Assembly: GCA_030674185.1 (NCBI GenBank)
Contig: JAPXFY010000021.1
Coordinates: forward strand, 68,673,876-68,737,875
Reading direction: 5' to 3'
DNA: 64,000 bases
Source of the DNA: Monoplex corrugatus
Lineage: Eukaryota > Mollusca > Gastropoda > Littorinimorpha > Ranellidae
In this document: positions 22,730 through 33,199 of the stretch, piece by piece
Numbering within the stretch: position 1 is the stretch's first letter
How the letters are laid out: each line of letters opens with the position of its first letter
Position numbers and translations under genes: made by a program
Notes under the pieces: model-generated
The model's database searches: none
Told to the model about the DNA's origin: nothing
Seen by the model: the letters and a program-made list of their open reading frames with translations, nothing else

Positions 22730-23335
22730 AGCTCATTCAGTCGTTTTAGTACCAATATTTCAGGAAGCTTGGAGAGAAATGGGGGATTTGACACAGCCTA
22801 TAAAAACTGAAGTCATGCTCATAGGCTCCAAAAACAAACTTGTCTCTCCTCTATTACACTGAATACAATCCAACTAGGTGACAACGTCAGTCCTCTGTGT
22901 GATCTATCAAGAACCTTGGCTTTGTTCTTGATCCTCAACTCTCTATGCAAAACTTGATTATCCAAACATGTCAGTTTGTTGTTGTCAACTACAACATTAA
23001 ATTTTATTCATATAAAGTCGTTATGTCTCTAATTTTCAATCACATGTCTCCAGTGTATTCAGAATGCTGCACCCTGTCTCACCCTTAATAAAGTTAGGCG
23101 TGATCATATTACGTTTTGCTTCACTTTCTCTGCTGGCTGCCTATTACTCAAAGAATTTCAAACAAATCGACACATTGTGCTGCCAGTGCTTCAATGCATT
23201 TACTTATCTGCCATATAGTCTGTAAGTGTACACCCCTGTCTGACTCTTCTGTTCTGCTTCTGACATGACTTGCTCACAAATTCTGTGATACACATGTTAC
23301 ACAGTCAGTTCTCCTCCTTCCTCATCCCTCCACTT

Positions 23336-25361
23336 TCTTTGTCTGGTCCATACAACTGTATGAGTTTTCTTTGTCACTTTGACAGTCACATACTTTGTCT
23401 GGTCCATACAACTGTATGAGTTTTCTTTGTTACTTTGACAGTCACACACTTTGTCTGGTCCATACAACTGTATGAGTTTTCTTTGTTACTTTGACAGTCA
23501 CACACTTTGTCTGGTCCATACAACTGTATGAGTTTTCTTTGTTACTTTGACAGTCACACACTTTGTCTGGTCCATACAACTGGATGAGTTTTCTTTGTTA
23601 CTTTGACAGTCACACACTTTGTCTGGTCCATACAACTGTATGAGTTTTCTTTGTCACTTTGACAGTCACATACTTTGTCTGGTCCATACAACTGTATGAG
23701 TTTTCTTTGTTACTTTGACAGTCACACACTTTGTCTGGTCCATACAACTGTATGAGTTTTCTTTGTTACTTTGACAGTCACACACTTTGTCTGGTCCATA
23801 CAACTGTATGAGTTTTCTTTGTTACTTTGACAGTCACATACTTTGTCTGGTCCATACAACTGTATGAGCTTTCTTTGTTACTTTGACAGTCACACACTTT
23901 GTCTGGTCCATACAACTGGATGAGTTTTCTTTGTTACTTTGACAGTCACACACTTTGTCTGGTCCATACAACTGTATGAGTTTTCTTTGTTACTTTGACA
24001 GTCACATACTTTGTCTGGTCCATACAACTGTATGAGTTTTCTTTGTTACTTTGACAGTCACATACTTTGTCTGGTCCATACAACTGTATGAGTTTTCTTT
24101 GTCACTTTGACAGTCACACACTTTGTCTGGTCCATACAACTGTATGAGTTTTCTTTGTTACTTTGACAGTCACACACTTTGTCTGGTCCATACAACTGTA
24201 TGAGTTTTCTTTGTTACTTTGACAGTCACACACTTTGTCTGGTCCATACAACTGTATGAGTTTTCTTTGTCACTTTGACTGTCACACACTTTGTCTGGTC
24301 CATACAACTGTATGAGTTTTCTTTGTCACTTTGACAGTCACACACTTTGTCTGGTCCATACAACTGTATGAGTTTTCTTTGTTACTTTGACAGTCACACA
24401 CTTTGTCTGGTCCATACAACTGTATGAGTTTTCTTTGTCACTTTGACTGTCACACACTTTGTCTGGTCCATACAACTGTATGAGTTTTCTTTGTCACTTT
24501 GACAGTCACACACTTTGTCTGGTCCATACAACTGTATGAGTTTTCTTTGTTACTTTGACAGTCACACACTTTGTCTGGTCCATACAACTGTATGAACTTT
24601 CTTTGTTACTTTGACTGTCACACACTTTGTCTGGTCCATACAACTGTATGAGTTTTCTTTGTTACTTTGACAGTCACACACTTTGTCTGGTCCATACAAC
24701 TGTATGAGTTTTCTTTGTTACTTTGACAGTCACATACTTTGTCTGGTCCATACAACTGGATGAGTTTTCTTTGTTACTTTGACAGTCACACACTTTGTCT
24801 GGTCCATACAACTGGATGAGTTTTCTTTGTCACTTTGACAGTCACACACTTTGTCTGGTCCATACAACTGTATGAGTTTTCTTTGTCACTTTGACTGTCA
24901 CACACTTTGTCTGGTCCATACAACTGGATGAGTTTTCTTTGTCACTTTGACAGTCACATACTTTGTCTGGTCCATACAACTGTATGAGTTTTCTTTGTTA
25001 CTTTGACAGTCACACACTTTGTCTGGTCCATACAACTGTATGAGTTTTCTTTGTTACTTTGACTGTCACACACTTTGTCTGGTCCATACAACTGGATGAG
25101 TTTTCTTTGTCACTTTGACAGTCACACACTTTGTCTGGTCCATACAACTGTATGAGTTTTCTTTGTTACTTTGACAGTCACACACTTTGTCTGGTCCATA
25201 CAACTGTATGAGTTTTCTTTGTTACTTTGACTGTCACACACTTTGTCTGGTCCATGCAACTGTATGAGTTTTCTTTGTTACTTTGACAGTCACACACTTT
25301 GTCTGGTCCATACAACTGTATGAGTTTTCTTTGTTACTTTGACAGTCACATGCTTTGTCTT
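23336..25361. repeat. 56-bp minisatellite, about 36 units, derived from LINE coding sequence
   Basis: Unit of 56 bp containing CTTTGTCTGGTCCATACAAC and TGTATGAGTTTTCTTTG. Variation is confined to a few sites (GTTAC/GTCAC, GACAG/GACTG, TGTATG/TGGATG, CACAC/CATAC), in shuffled combinations. The first unit is in register with the LINE C-terminal frame (segment like FSVSGPLSWNKLPLS), and the residue that should follow resumes just after the array. Confidence 0.95.
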
Positions 25362-25737
25362 CTTTTAAGTCTAACTTGAGGACATTCTTTTTGTCCAGCA
25401 TTCATCCCCCTTACACCCCTCTTTGACCCATTCCGTTCTGTTCTCCCCCTTCCGGTATGCATGTGCTTTTGTTACCTGAAGTTTTTGTCATTGTGACTGT
25501 ATGTTTTGGTGAATGATGAGAATGTGCCAACTGATCTGATCCATACATCAAGATATAACACCTTATACATATGATTATTGTGACGAAAGTAATCGCTGTA
25601 TGACTTGTTCATGGTCAGGCAATGCGTCAAGCGACCAAACATGACTGGTCAAATCACACACCTTGAAAAGCAACTGGAATTTCTTATTGATTCACAAAAT
25701 GCGTGATTCACAGTGTGTCTATACCATATATCTCGTG

Positions 25738-25740
<3 letters not shown>

Positions 25741-25834
<94 letters not shown>
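25741..25834. repeat. (GT)n microsatellite
   Basis: About 46 uninterrupted GT dinucleotides. Confidence 0.99.
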
Positions 25835-25836
<2 letters not shown>

Positions 25837-26605
25837 AGGTATGATTGTTATCATCATATCATCATCATTGTTGTTGTTGTTGGTTGTGGTCAGGACTGAC
25901 GATCACTGTATCTCACCTTCCCCAACAGACACAATCAAACGTGTTTTCATTTAAATCAAACCTTCGTACACTCAAGTTAATGACAACATCATTGATTCAT
26001 AGTTCAGAGAACAGTTCTTCAGCAGTGAAGTAAGCGTGTATTGAACAGACGTGTAGTATGTAAGTATATCACTTTAGCATAAAATATCAACTATTACTGG
26101 TTCACTTGAAACACTGACACACTACAGTACAGGATAATGTCAAAGTCAGACTGGGATCTTCACAAAGGTGAAACACACAGACTGATCAACACGGACAGAC
26201 TAACAGTCGATTCTGCGTATCTTTTATAACTGTTACTGTGCTAGTAAAGTGAAAGATTTCTTGTTTTGTTTCATTTTGTTTTATTTTTTCTGTCATCATA
26301 CAGCTCTTCATTCCTACATCGTGTGACGTTTATGGTTGTTGAGATTTATTGACTGGTGAAAGCTGAACACTTTCCGCCTTTGTTAATGTTGAAGATTTAT
26401 TACCTTTGCTCCGTGAAATAGTAGACAGTGACAGAAATCGTACCAGAGGAAAGAAAACCATCACCACCCCCACACCATCTGCTCTCTCACCTTCCCTCAA
26501 CCAGGATAAAACATCATCAAGCCATACTCTTATTCTCCTTTTCTGGTGTGGTTCCCTGGGTTGATTTATAGCAATTCCAATGTGTCATGACCTTTAAGCT
26601 GTGTC
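25835..26605. other. No recognisable feature
   Basis: Unique-looking AT-rich sequence; no credible frame or element. Confidence 0.4.
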
Positions 26606-26650
<45 letters not shown>

Positions 26651-26812
26651 GTGTATTTGTGTGTATATTTGTGTGTGTGTGTTTGTGTGTGTTTATGTGT
26701 GTATGTATGTGTGTGTATGTGTGTGTGTATGTGTATATGCATGTGTATGTGCATGTGTGTGTGTATGTGTATGTGTGTGTGTGTGTGTGCGCGAGCGTGT
26801 GTGTGTGTGTCG
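26606..26812. repeat. (GT)n microsatellite with TATG interruptions
   Basis: Interrupted dinucleotide tract. Cys/Val and Thr/His-rich frames over it on both strands are not genes. Confidence 0.97.
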
Positions 26813-26924
26813 TATATGAGAACAGAAACATCATGAATGCCACAACGAGCATCGCCAATATCACTACAAGTAGGCCTACTCAAAATGATATATTTTATAT
26901 CAACATTGGTAAATGTATTTTGAG

Positions 26925-27065
26925 GAGTGTTCTGAGCTTACTGTTTTTGTACTTTGTATCTGCTTCTATGCTAGCTGAATGGGTAGCGCAAACTGTGTTA
27001 GATTTGAGAAGTTCTATACAACATGGGAGATAATTCTCAAGAGTTAGTAAGTCCATTGATTATAT
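26925..27065. repeat. Inverted copy of the dispersed repeat at 22375-22515
   Basis: Reverse complement matches over about 140 bp, including CTCTTGAGAATTATCTCCCA and CATGTTGTATAGAACTTCTC, with scattered differences. Possible tRNA-derived SINE core in plus orientation (TAGCTGAATGGGTAGCGC). Confidence 0.7.
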
Positions 27066-27179
27066 TAAATGTTTTTGTTGTTAGAATTTTCTACGTGTCT
27101 ACATGTAATTATAATATGTCATTGTGTATGCAATATTAGATATGTGTGTGCATGTGAGTAGGCTGTGTACCCTTGTGTA

Positions 27180-29900
27180 TATAACACTAGAAACTCCGTA
27201 TGTCAACCAAGAAACCCGTTTCAATATGACAGTTTACAATCTGATATTGTTTCTAAACTGAGAACTGTGAAAGCAAAACGGAAAACGGGAAACAACCAAA
27301 CATCTAGAAAACAACCTCCCTGGTGGAACAATGACACAGAGACTGCCTGGTGAGAAAAACGAGCCGCTGTAAAAACCTGACAAAAACACAGAATAAGACA
27401 TCACTCAGACATTGACAGCATTAGAAAAACGGACAAGTATAAAAGTAATATGGACGAAAAAACAGAACGGTTCAAAACCATAGCCCAGGAAGCAAAAGAA
27501 AATAAATGGACACAATTCTGTGAAAGACTCAGTGCTGATACAACAAAGTCACAATTCTGGCAGTTCTATCAACAAATGGAAGGGAAAACCACAAACAGCA
27601 TGATACCAGATATCACCAACACAGATGGAACCATATTAAGAACAAACGAAGAGAAAGCACAAGCCCTGCTATTACTAAAGCGTTTTATACAACAGAGTGA
27701 TCAGAAAAATCTGGAAAAGAAAAGAAAATTCATTGTGGACCTAAACAAAAAAACTGGCACAGACTGGACAAGATGATGAAATAACAGAACAAGAAATGCA
27801 TGAAGCACTTGCACGGTGCAGAAAAAGACAAGCCCCTGGTCCAGACAAGATTCGATACTGTGACATCTAAAACGCTGTCTGAACACGACAAAATGAGATT
27901 TACAGCCCCTCAATCAAACAGTTCTGAGAAAAGTCAGGTCCCTGGAAGTCTGGACACACAGCTTCCTAAAAGTCCTACCCAAACCAGCTAAAGATCATCC
28001 AGACCAAATGAATTCGCATCTTGACTATGCAAAACATAATTGGGAAACTGACGGAAAACATACTAGCAAAGAAATTAGCTAGAGACCTAGAAGACAGGAA
28101 AATATTCCCACCTAATCAAGGAGTTTAGAACAGGAAAAATACATGGTAAAATGCCGCTGCCTTTGCTCACGAAGTCTACAAAGGTTTTCAGAACAAAGAT
28201 GAAACCCTAGCTGTAGCCATTGACCTAAGGATGCGTACAACAAAGTACAGTTCACATTCACTCATGGAACTACTTCAGCGATATGGTGTCAGCATGACAG
28301 TCACAAATGGATTGCTGCTACACTCCAAGAACGAACAGTAGTCCTTCGACTTGGAAACTGGTGTTCAGCACCACAAAAACTCTACCATGGGACTCCCTCA
28401 AGGATCACCACTTTCCCTGTTCTCTACAACATATATACAAAAGGGCTTGTGACCTAAATAACAACGGACTAGCCCGTCTCTTCACTTTTGCTGATGACGG
28501 ACTCATCTACTAGACAGGTAACAATGCATCAGAAAGAAAAAAAGCAGTCCAAGAACAGTTAAACAATGTAGACCAGTGGTGCCAAGAAACCAGACCGGCA
28601 ATCAACCCCACCAAAGCACAGAATGTTCTGCACCCTTGATAACAAAAGCAGCGAGCGAAAAATGTCCATCATTACGTTCAGAGGAACCAATATCGAGCGA
28701 ACAAACAACTTACGCTACCTTGGCATCAGTTTTGATAGAATGTTAACCTTCAGAAAACATGTGGAAACCACTACACTCAAATGTAAAAAAAGGCCTTTCA
28801 ATCCTGAAAGCAATGGCAGCTAAAGGCATTGAACAACGTCATCTCTTTAAACTATACCAAGCTGTAATACTGAGTGTCATCGATTATGGACTGGCCTCAC
28901 TACGTTGTCACTGACAAACCTGCTAAAACTAGAAAGAATACAAAACGAACAATGACAGTGATCCTCGGAACCACAAAAGACACACCCACAGAGACTATGT
29001 GATACCTGCTCGACGTCCCTTCAATACAGTCGAGACACAAAATAGAACAAGTAAAGGCATATTTCAGAACCCAGAAAACCCACTCTACCAAATAATCAGA
29101 ACAGTAAAAGGCAACAGACTCCAACGTGGAAAATCATGGATGAGACAGGCAGAAGACTCCATTCAGCATGTGTGTCAACTGACAGAACTCAAAGGGACAA
29201 AGGAATGGGAAAAACACCCAAACCGTTTCAACAATCTGTACAAAACTATCATACCCAAACATCTAGGGAGACACAGTCGCGAATGGCCAGAAGGGAAAAC
29301 AAATGCAGAAATTCAGCTACTCATGGAGCAACTAAGAAATATAAAAAAATTAAAAAGCTGCAACCCCAAAGATATAATCATATACACGGATGGCTCAGTC
29401 ACCAATAACAAATCTGGATGGGGCTTCACTGTCAAACAGAATGGAAACACCAAACATGAAGAAAACGCTACATATGATGTCATAACCTCCAGTCTGACGA
29501 TGGAAATTGAGGCAGTCACACATGCACTACAATGGCTAGCCTCACTGGATGACGACATGAAAGAAAGCCAAGCCTTCATCCTGACTGACTCAATGAATCT
29601 ACTTCAAAAAGTGCAAAATAGAGTAGGGCCCTAGAATGGCACAAAGCAATGAACAGTATCAATCTAAAAAGTCTCACGTAGATCTACTGCCCTGGACACG
29701 CTGGTGTTAAGGGAAATGAACTGGCCGATAAACTTGCAGGCAGTCCCACTACAACAAAAATTCTCCATCTGAGGTTCTTAGACGCTTCAAATCATATCTT
29801 CGTGAACAAAATGTGAGTCATCATACCATCGAACGTCTTACCCAAAAAGGAATACATGTAGAGGAAGTAGCCGGAAATCCACAATAAAAGGAAAAAAAAA
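27180..29900 (+). pseudogene. LINE with RT and RNase H, copy 1
   Basis: Longest copy of the family also at 14490-15312. The linker region 27450-27776 is open (SQFWQFYQQMEGKTTNSM). RT follows in pieces: QAPGPDKIRYCD near 27828, RLFTFADDGLIY near 28475-28510 (catalytic box), NNLRYLGISFDRMLTFRKHV near 28705. The C-terminal RNase H at 28999-29634 is open and has all acidic motifs: YTDGSVTNNKSGWGF, MEIEAVTHAL, LTDSMNLLQ. No endonuclease is visible upstream of 27180, so the copy is 5' truncated. Many stops; not functional. An RNase H-bearing ORF2 points to the I superfamily. Confidence 0.8.
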
Positions 29901-30428
29901 CAAGAGCTATATTAATCAGACCAACACTGGTATCATCTCAAAAGTAACACTGCACAGACTCTAACAGCGTGGAATGGAAAGTGTTTGGGCTTTTCCTGGA
30001 ACAGAGATAAAGGAAAAGTGAAGAAAGAAAACAAACAATTGAAGAACAAGCAAGTTTGCCAAACGTCTGTGTATGTGTTTGTGGGCTGTTTGTTGATTGT
30101 TATCCAGATATGTCTGAAAGTTTGTCATGATATGTATATATGGGTGTCTCCTCTTTGCTGGTGTTGTTGTTGTTGTTGCTGCTGTTGTTGTAGCTGTTGT
30201 AGTCGACCATCATGCTGTGTCGATATGGGTGTGTATGTATGAATGTATGTGTATATGTCTGTGTGCGCGCATGTGGGTATATGCATGTATTTACTGTTAT
30301 TTGTTTTTTCGTCTCTTACCTGTTTGTTTATCTACATACTCCTTTATTTTGTATTTATTTATTCGCCTACTTACTTCATATTCACTAACTCACTCACTCA
30401 CTCACTCACTCACTCACTCACTCACTAC

Positions 30429-30460
<32 letters not shown>

Positions 30461-30728
30461 TACTTTACTTACTTACCTATCTATGATTAAGGAAATATTG
30501 AATTCACCTAGTTGATAGACGGCTGAGCATTTGGGCATTGGCTAGGGGGGGGATCTGTCATGTGAGACAAGTTTGTGTTGTGATTCAGACCTTTAATTAA
30601 TTATTTATTATTTATTTATTTACGTTATATAATTTTTTTTTCAAGGTAGGATACACACATACTCGTCATTTACATGTAACCAAGATTAGTCCGGTGGTAG
30701 GCTGATAAAATACCAGTATAAAATATAG
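29901..30728. repeat. Microsatellites: (GTT)n, (CTCA)n, (TTAC)n
   Basis: (TTG)n at about 30160-30205, (ACTC)n at about 30385-30425, (TTAC)n at about 30428-30475 and a (TTA/TTTA)n run at about 30590-30625. No gene recognised between them. Confidence 0.8.
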
Positions 30729-30898
30729 ACTAGGTAAAATATAGGGCCTCAGGACCTGGCCAGCTCATGCGTTTATGTGCAAGGTTACGGTGTGTGCTGC
30801 GGTCACATTACACGTGGCACCTGTGACGTTAGTGCATATGGAATTCGTTCGGAGCGCGGAGACGTCATCTTGAGAAAATAAAACTGAAACTGAAACTG
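30729..30898 (+). repeat. SINE-like repeat, 3' portion, plus orientation
   Basis: Shares GGACCTGGCCAGCTC, AATTCCATATGCACTAA-type and GGAGACGTCATCTTGA segments with the minus-strand copy at 32228-32880, and ends in an ACTGAAACTGAAACTG tail at 30882-30898. Only the tail-proximal 170 bp is present. Confidence 0.75.
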
Positions 30899-30914
30899 TC
30901 CACTTGTTCAGTTC

Positions 30915-32185
30915 ATTGTTACATCATCCAGGCTGTCCTAGTGATACTCTATACTGTCTACTTCAGCTGTCTGTTACATCATCCAGGCTGTCCCAGTGAT
31001 ACTCCATACTGTCTACTTCAGCTGTCTGTTACATCATTCAGGCTGTCCTAGTGATACTCCATACTGTCTACTTCAGCTGTCTGTTACATCATTCAGGCTG
31101 TCCTAGTGATACTCTATACTGTCTACTTCAGCTGTCTGTTACATCATCCAGGCTGTCCCAGTGATACTCTATACTGTCTACTTCAGCTGTCTGTTACATC
31201 ATTCAGGCTGTCCTAGTGATACTCTATACTGTCTACTTCAGCTGTCTGTTACATCATTCAGGCTGTCCCAGTGATACTCTATACTGCCTACTTCAGCTGT
31301 CTGTTACATCATTCAGGCTGTCCTAGTGATACTCTATACTGCCTACTTCAGCTGTCTGTTACATCATTCAGGCTGTCCTAGTGATACTCTATACTGTCTA
31401 CTTCAGCTGTCTGTTACATCATTCAGGCTGTCCTAGTGATACTCTATACTGTCTACTTCAGCTGTCTGTTACATCATCCAGGCTGTCCTAGTGATACTCT
31501 ATACTGTCTACTTCAGCTGTCTGTTACATCATCCAGGCTGTCCCAGTGATACTCTATACTGTCTACTTCAGCTGTCTGTTACATCATCCAGGCTGTCCTA
31601 GTGATACTCTATACTGTCTACTTCAGCTGTCTGTTACATCATTCAGGCTGTCCCAGTGATAGTCCATACTGTCTACTTCAGCTGTCTGTTACATCATTCG
31701 GGCTGTCCCAGTGATAGTCCATACTGTCTACTTCAGCTGTCTGTTACATCATTCGGGCTGTCCCAGTGATACTCCATACTGTCTACTTCAGCTGTCTGTT
31801 ACATCATCCGGGCTGTCCCAGTGATACTCTATACTGTCTACTTCAGCTGTCTGTAAGACTGTTACATCATTCGGGCTGTCCCAGTGATACTCCATGCTGT
31901 CTACTTCAGCTGTCTGTTACATCATTCGGGCTGTCCCAGTGATACTCCATACTGTCTACTTCAGCTATCTGTTACATCATCCAGGCTGTCCCAGTGATAC
32001 TCTATACTGTCTACTTCAGCTATCTGTTACATCATTCGGGCTGTCCCAGTGATACTCCATACTGTCTACTTCAGCTGTCTGTTACATCATCCAGGCTGTC
32101 CCAGTGATACTCTATACTGTCTACTTCAGCTATCTGTTACATCATCCAGGCTGTCCCAGTGATACTCCATACTGCCCACATAAGT
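30915..32185. repeat. 55-bp minisatellite, about 23 units
   Basis: Unit TGTTACATCATTCAGGCTGT plus CCTAGTGATACTCTATACTG plus TCTACTTCAGCTGTC. Sub-variants (TTCAGG, TCCAGG, TTCGGG; CTAGTG/CCAGTG) are clustered along the array. One unit near 31853 has a 9-bp duplication. Confidence 0.97.
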
Positions 32186-32227
32186 TCTCCAATGTATCAC
32201 CAAACATAGTTCATCCAGTCCAAGACT

Positions 32228-32880
32228 CAGTCTCAGTTTCAGTTTCAGTTTTTCAAGATGATGTCTCCGCGCTTGGAATGAATTCCATATGCACTAAAGT
32301 CACAGGTGCCATGTGATGGAGAGCAGATCCAGAATAATCACGGCACAAGCCTTAAGCCTGCACACAAACCCACGAGCTGGCCAGGTCCTGTGGTCTTACC
32401 TAGACAGTTCCATAACCCAGGAGTCGTAGAGGAGTGAGGTGGCAGAGATCTCAACTTTTCCAGGGGCCAGCACCACTAGTGCGGTGCCCATCCCCTCTCG
32501 CTCGCTTCAAATTCATATTCACATATTCTTTAACCAAGACTTCAGAAAGGCAAAAAGGTTAATTTGTCTTCAAGGGGTGGGACCTGGGAAATCAAACCAT
32601 CTCTCCAGTGTTTAATATCAAAGCAGCCAGGCAATAGCCCGCTTTCCACGATTTTCAATTGCCGTGGGATCTTTAGCGTGCGCAAACAGAAGGCACACGG
32701 ATCCGACTCGTTTTTCGTCCCCTTCCAAAGGACTAGACGTTCAGTTCGATTTTCCAGTCAAACTCAAGAGAAATGTCAAGGCCTCTACCGGGAGCGAACC
32801 CTGGAACCTCGAGTTTAGTTATTAGCAGTCGAACATCTGAAGCATTCTGCTACTCTTCTCCCTAAACTCTTCTCTCCAAG
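32228..32880 (-). repeat. SINE-like repeat, longer copy, minus orientation
   Basis: Read on minus: a possible tRNA-like head at about 32880-32800 (TAGCAGAATGC as A box, GGTTCGCTCCC as B box 52 bp on, wide as in long-variable-arm tRNAs), a long body, then the tail with GAAACTGAAACTGAGACTGA at 32228-32245. The tail-proximal 170 bp is the inverted partner of 30729-30898. Confidence 0.6.
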
Positions 32881-32982
32881 ACTCAGTTTAAGAAAGTCCG
32901 TAGGAACCAGTCATGTCAAGCTGCCATGACACTTCCCACCAAAGGAGATTCTGTATCAATGTCAGGTCACTTCAGTGGTAAG

Positions 32983-33172
32983 TAGCCATGACAGTTCTGA
33001 ACCAACTTAATTAGAACGGTCTAATAAGCCCTCTGGCAACAACACTAATAGCCATGACAGTTCTGAACCAACGTAATTAAAACGGTCTAATAAGCCCTCT
33101 GGCAACAACACTAATAGCCATGACAGTTCTGAACCAACGTAATTAGAATGGTCTAATAAGCCGTTTGATGGA
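32983..33172. repeat. 66-bp tandem repeat, 2.9 units
   Basis: Unit begins TAGCCATGACAGTTCTGAAC and ends GGCAACAACACTAA. The three units differ at a handful of positions. Confidence 0.9.
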
Positions 33173-33199
33173 GACAGTAACATATACTACACGTCATTA

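Larger units (their letters stand above)
20600..25550 (+). mobile_element. CR1/L2-like LINE relict, internally expanded
   Basis: Plus strand. The endonuclease starts at about 20960 (DLVFLTETWLKSSGHEP; SSIYRPPPSHVN near 21235), with frame changes. The linker and early RT run from about 21567 to 22330 (APWYMPQLHKTK, LEAKNTKILFSTM, SETEIIMILKEM). The RT core with the catalytic box is missing. An insertion sits at 22355-22729. The C-terminal part resumes at about 22780 (TEVMLIGSKNKL, CLQCIQNAAPCLTLNKVRRD) up to 23335, is interrupted by the 56-bp array, and ends at about 25358-25395 (SFKSNLRTFF). Same family as the LINE at 54640-58640. Confidence 0.8.

Noticed and set aside
23336..25361. Regular direct repeats resembling a CRISPR array
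   Set aside because: There are no unique spacers: units abut directly, the context is eukaryotic, and the unit derives from LINE coding sequence.
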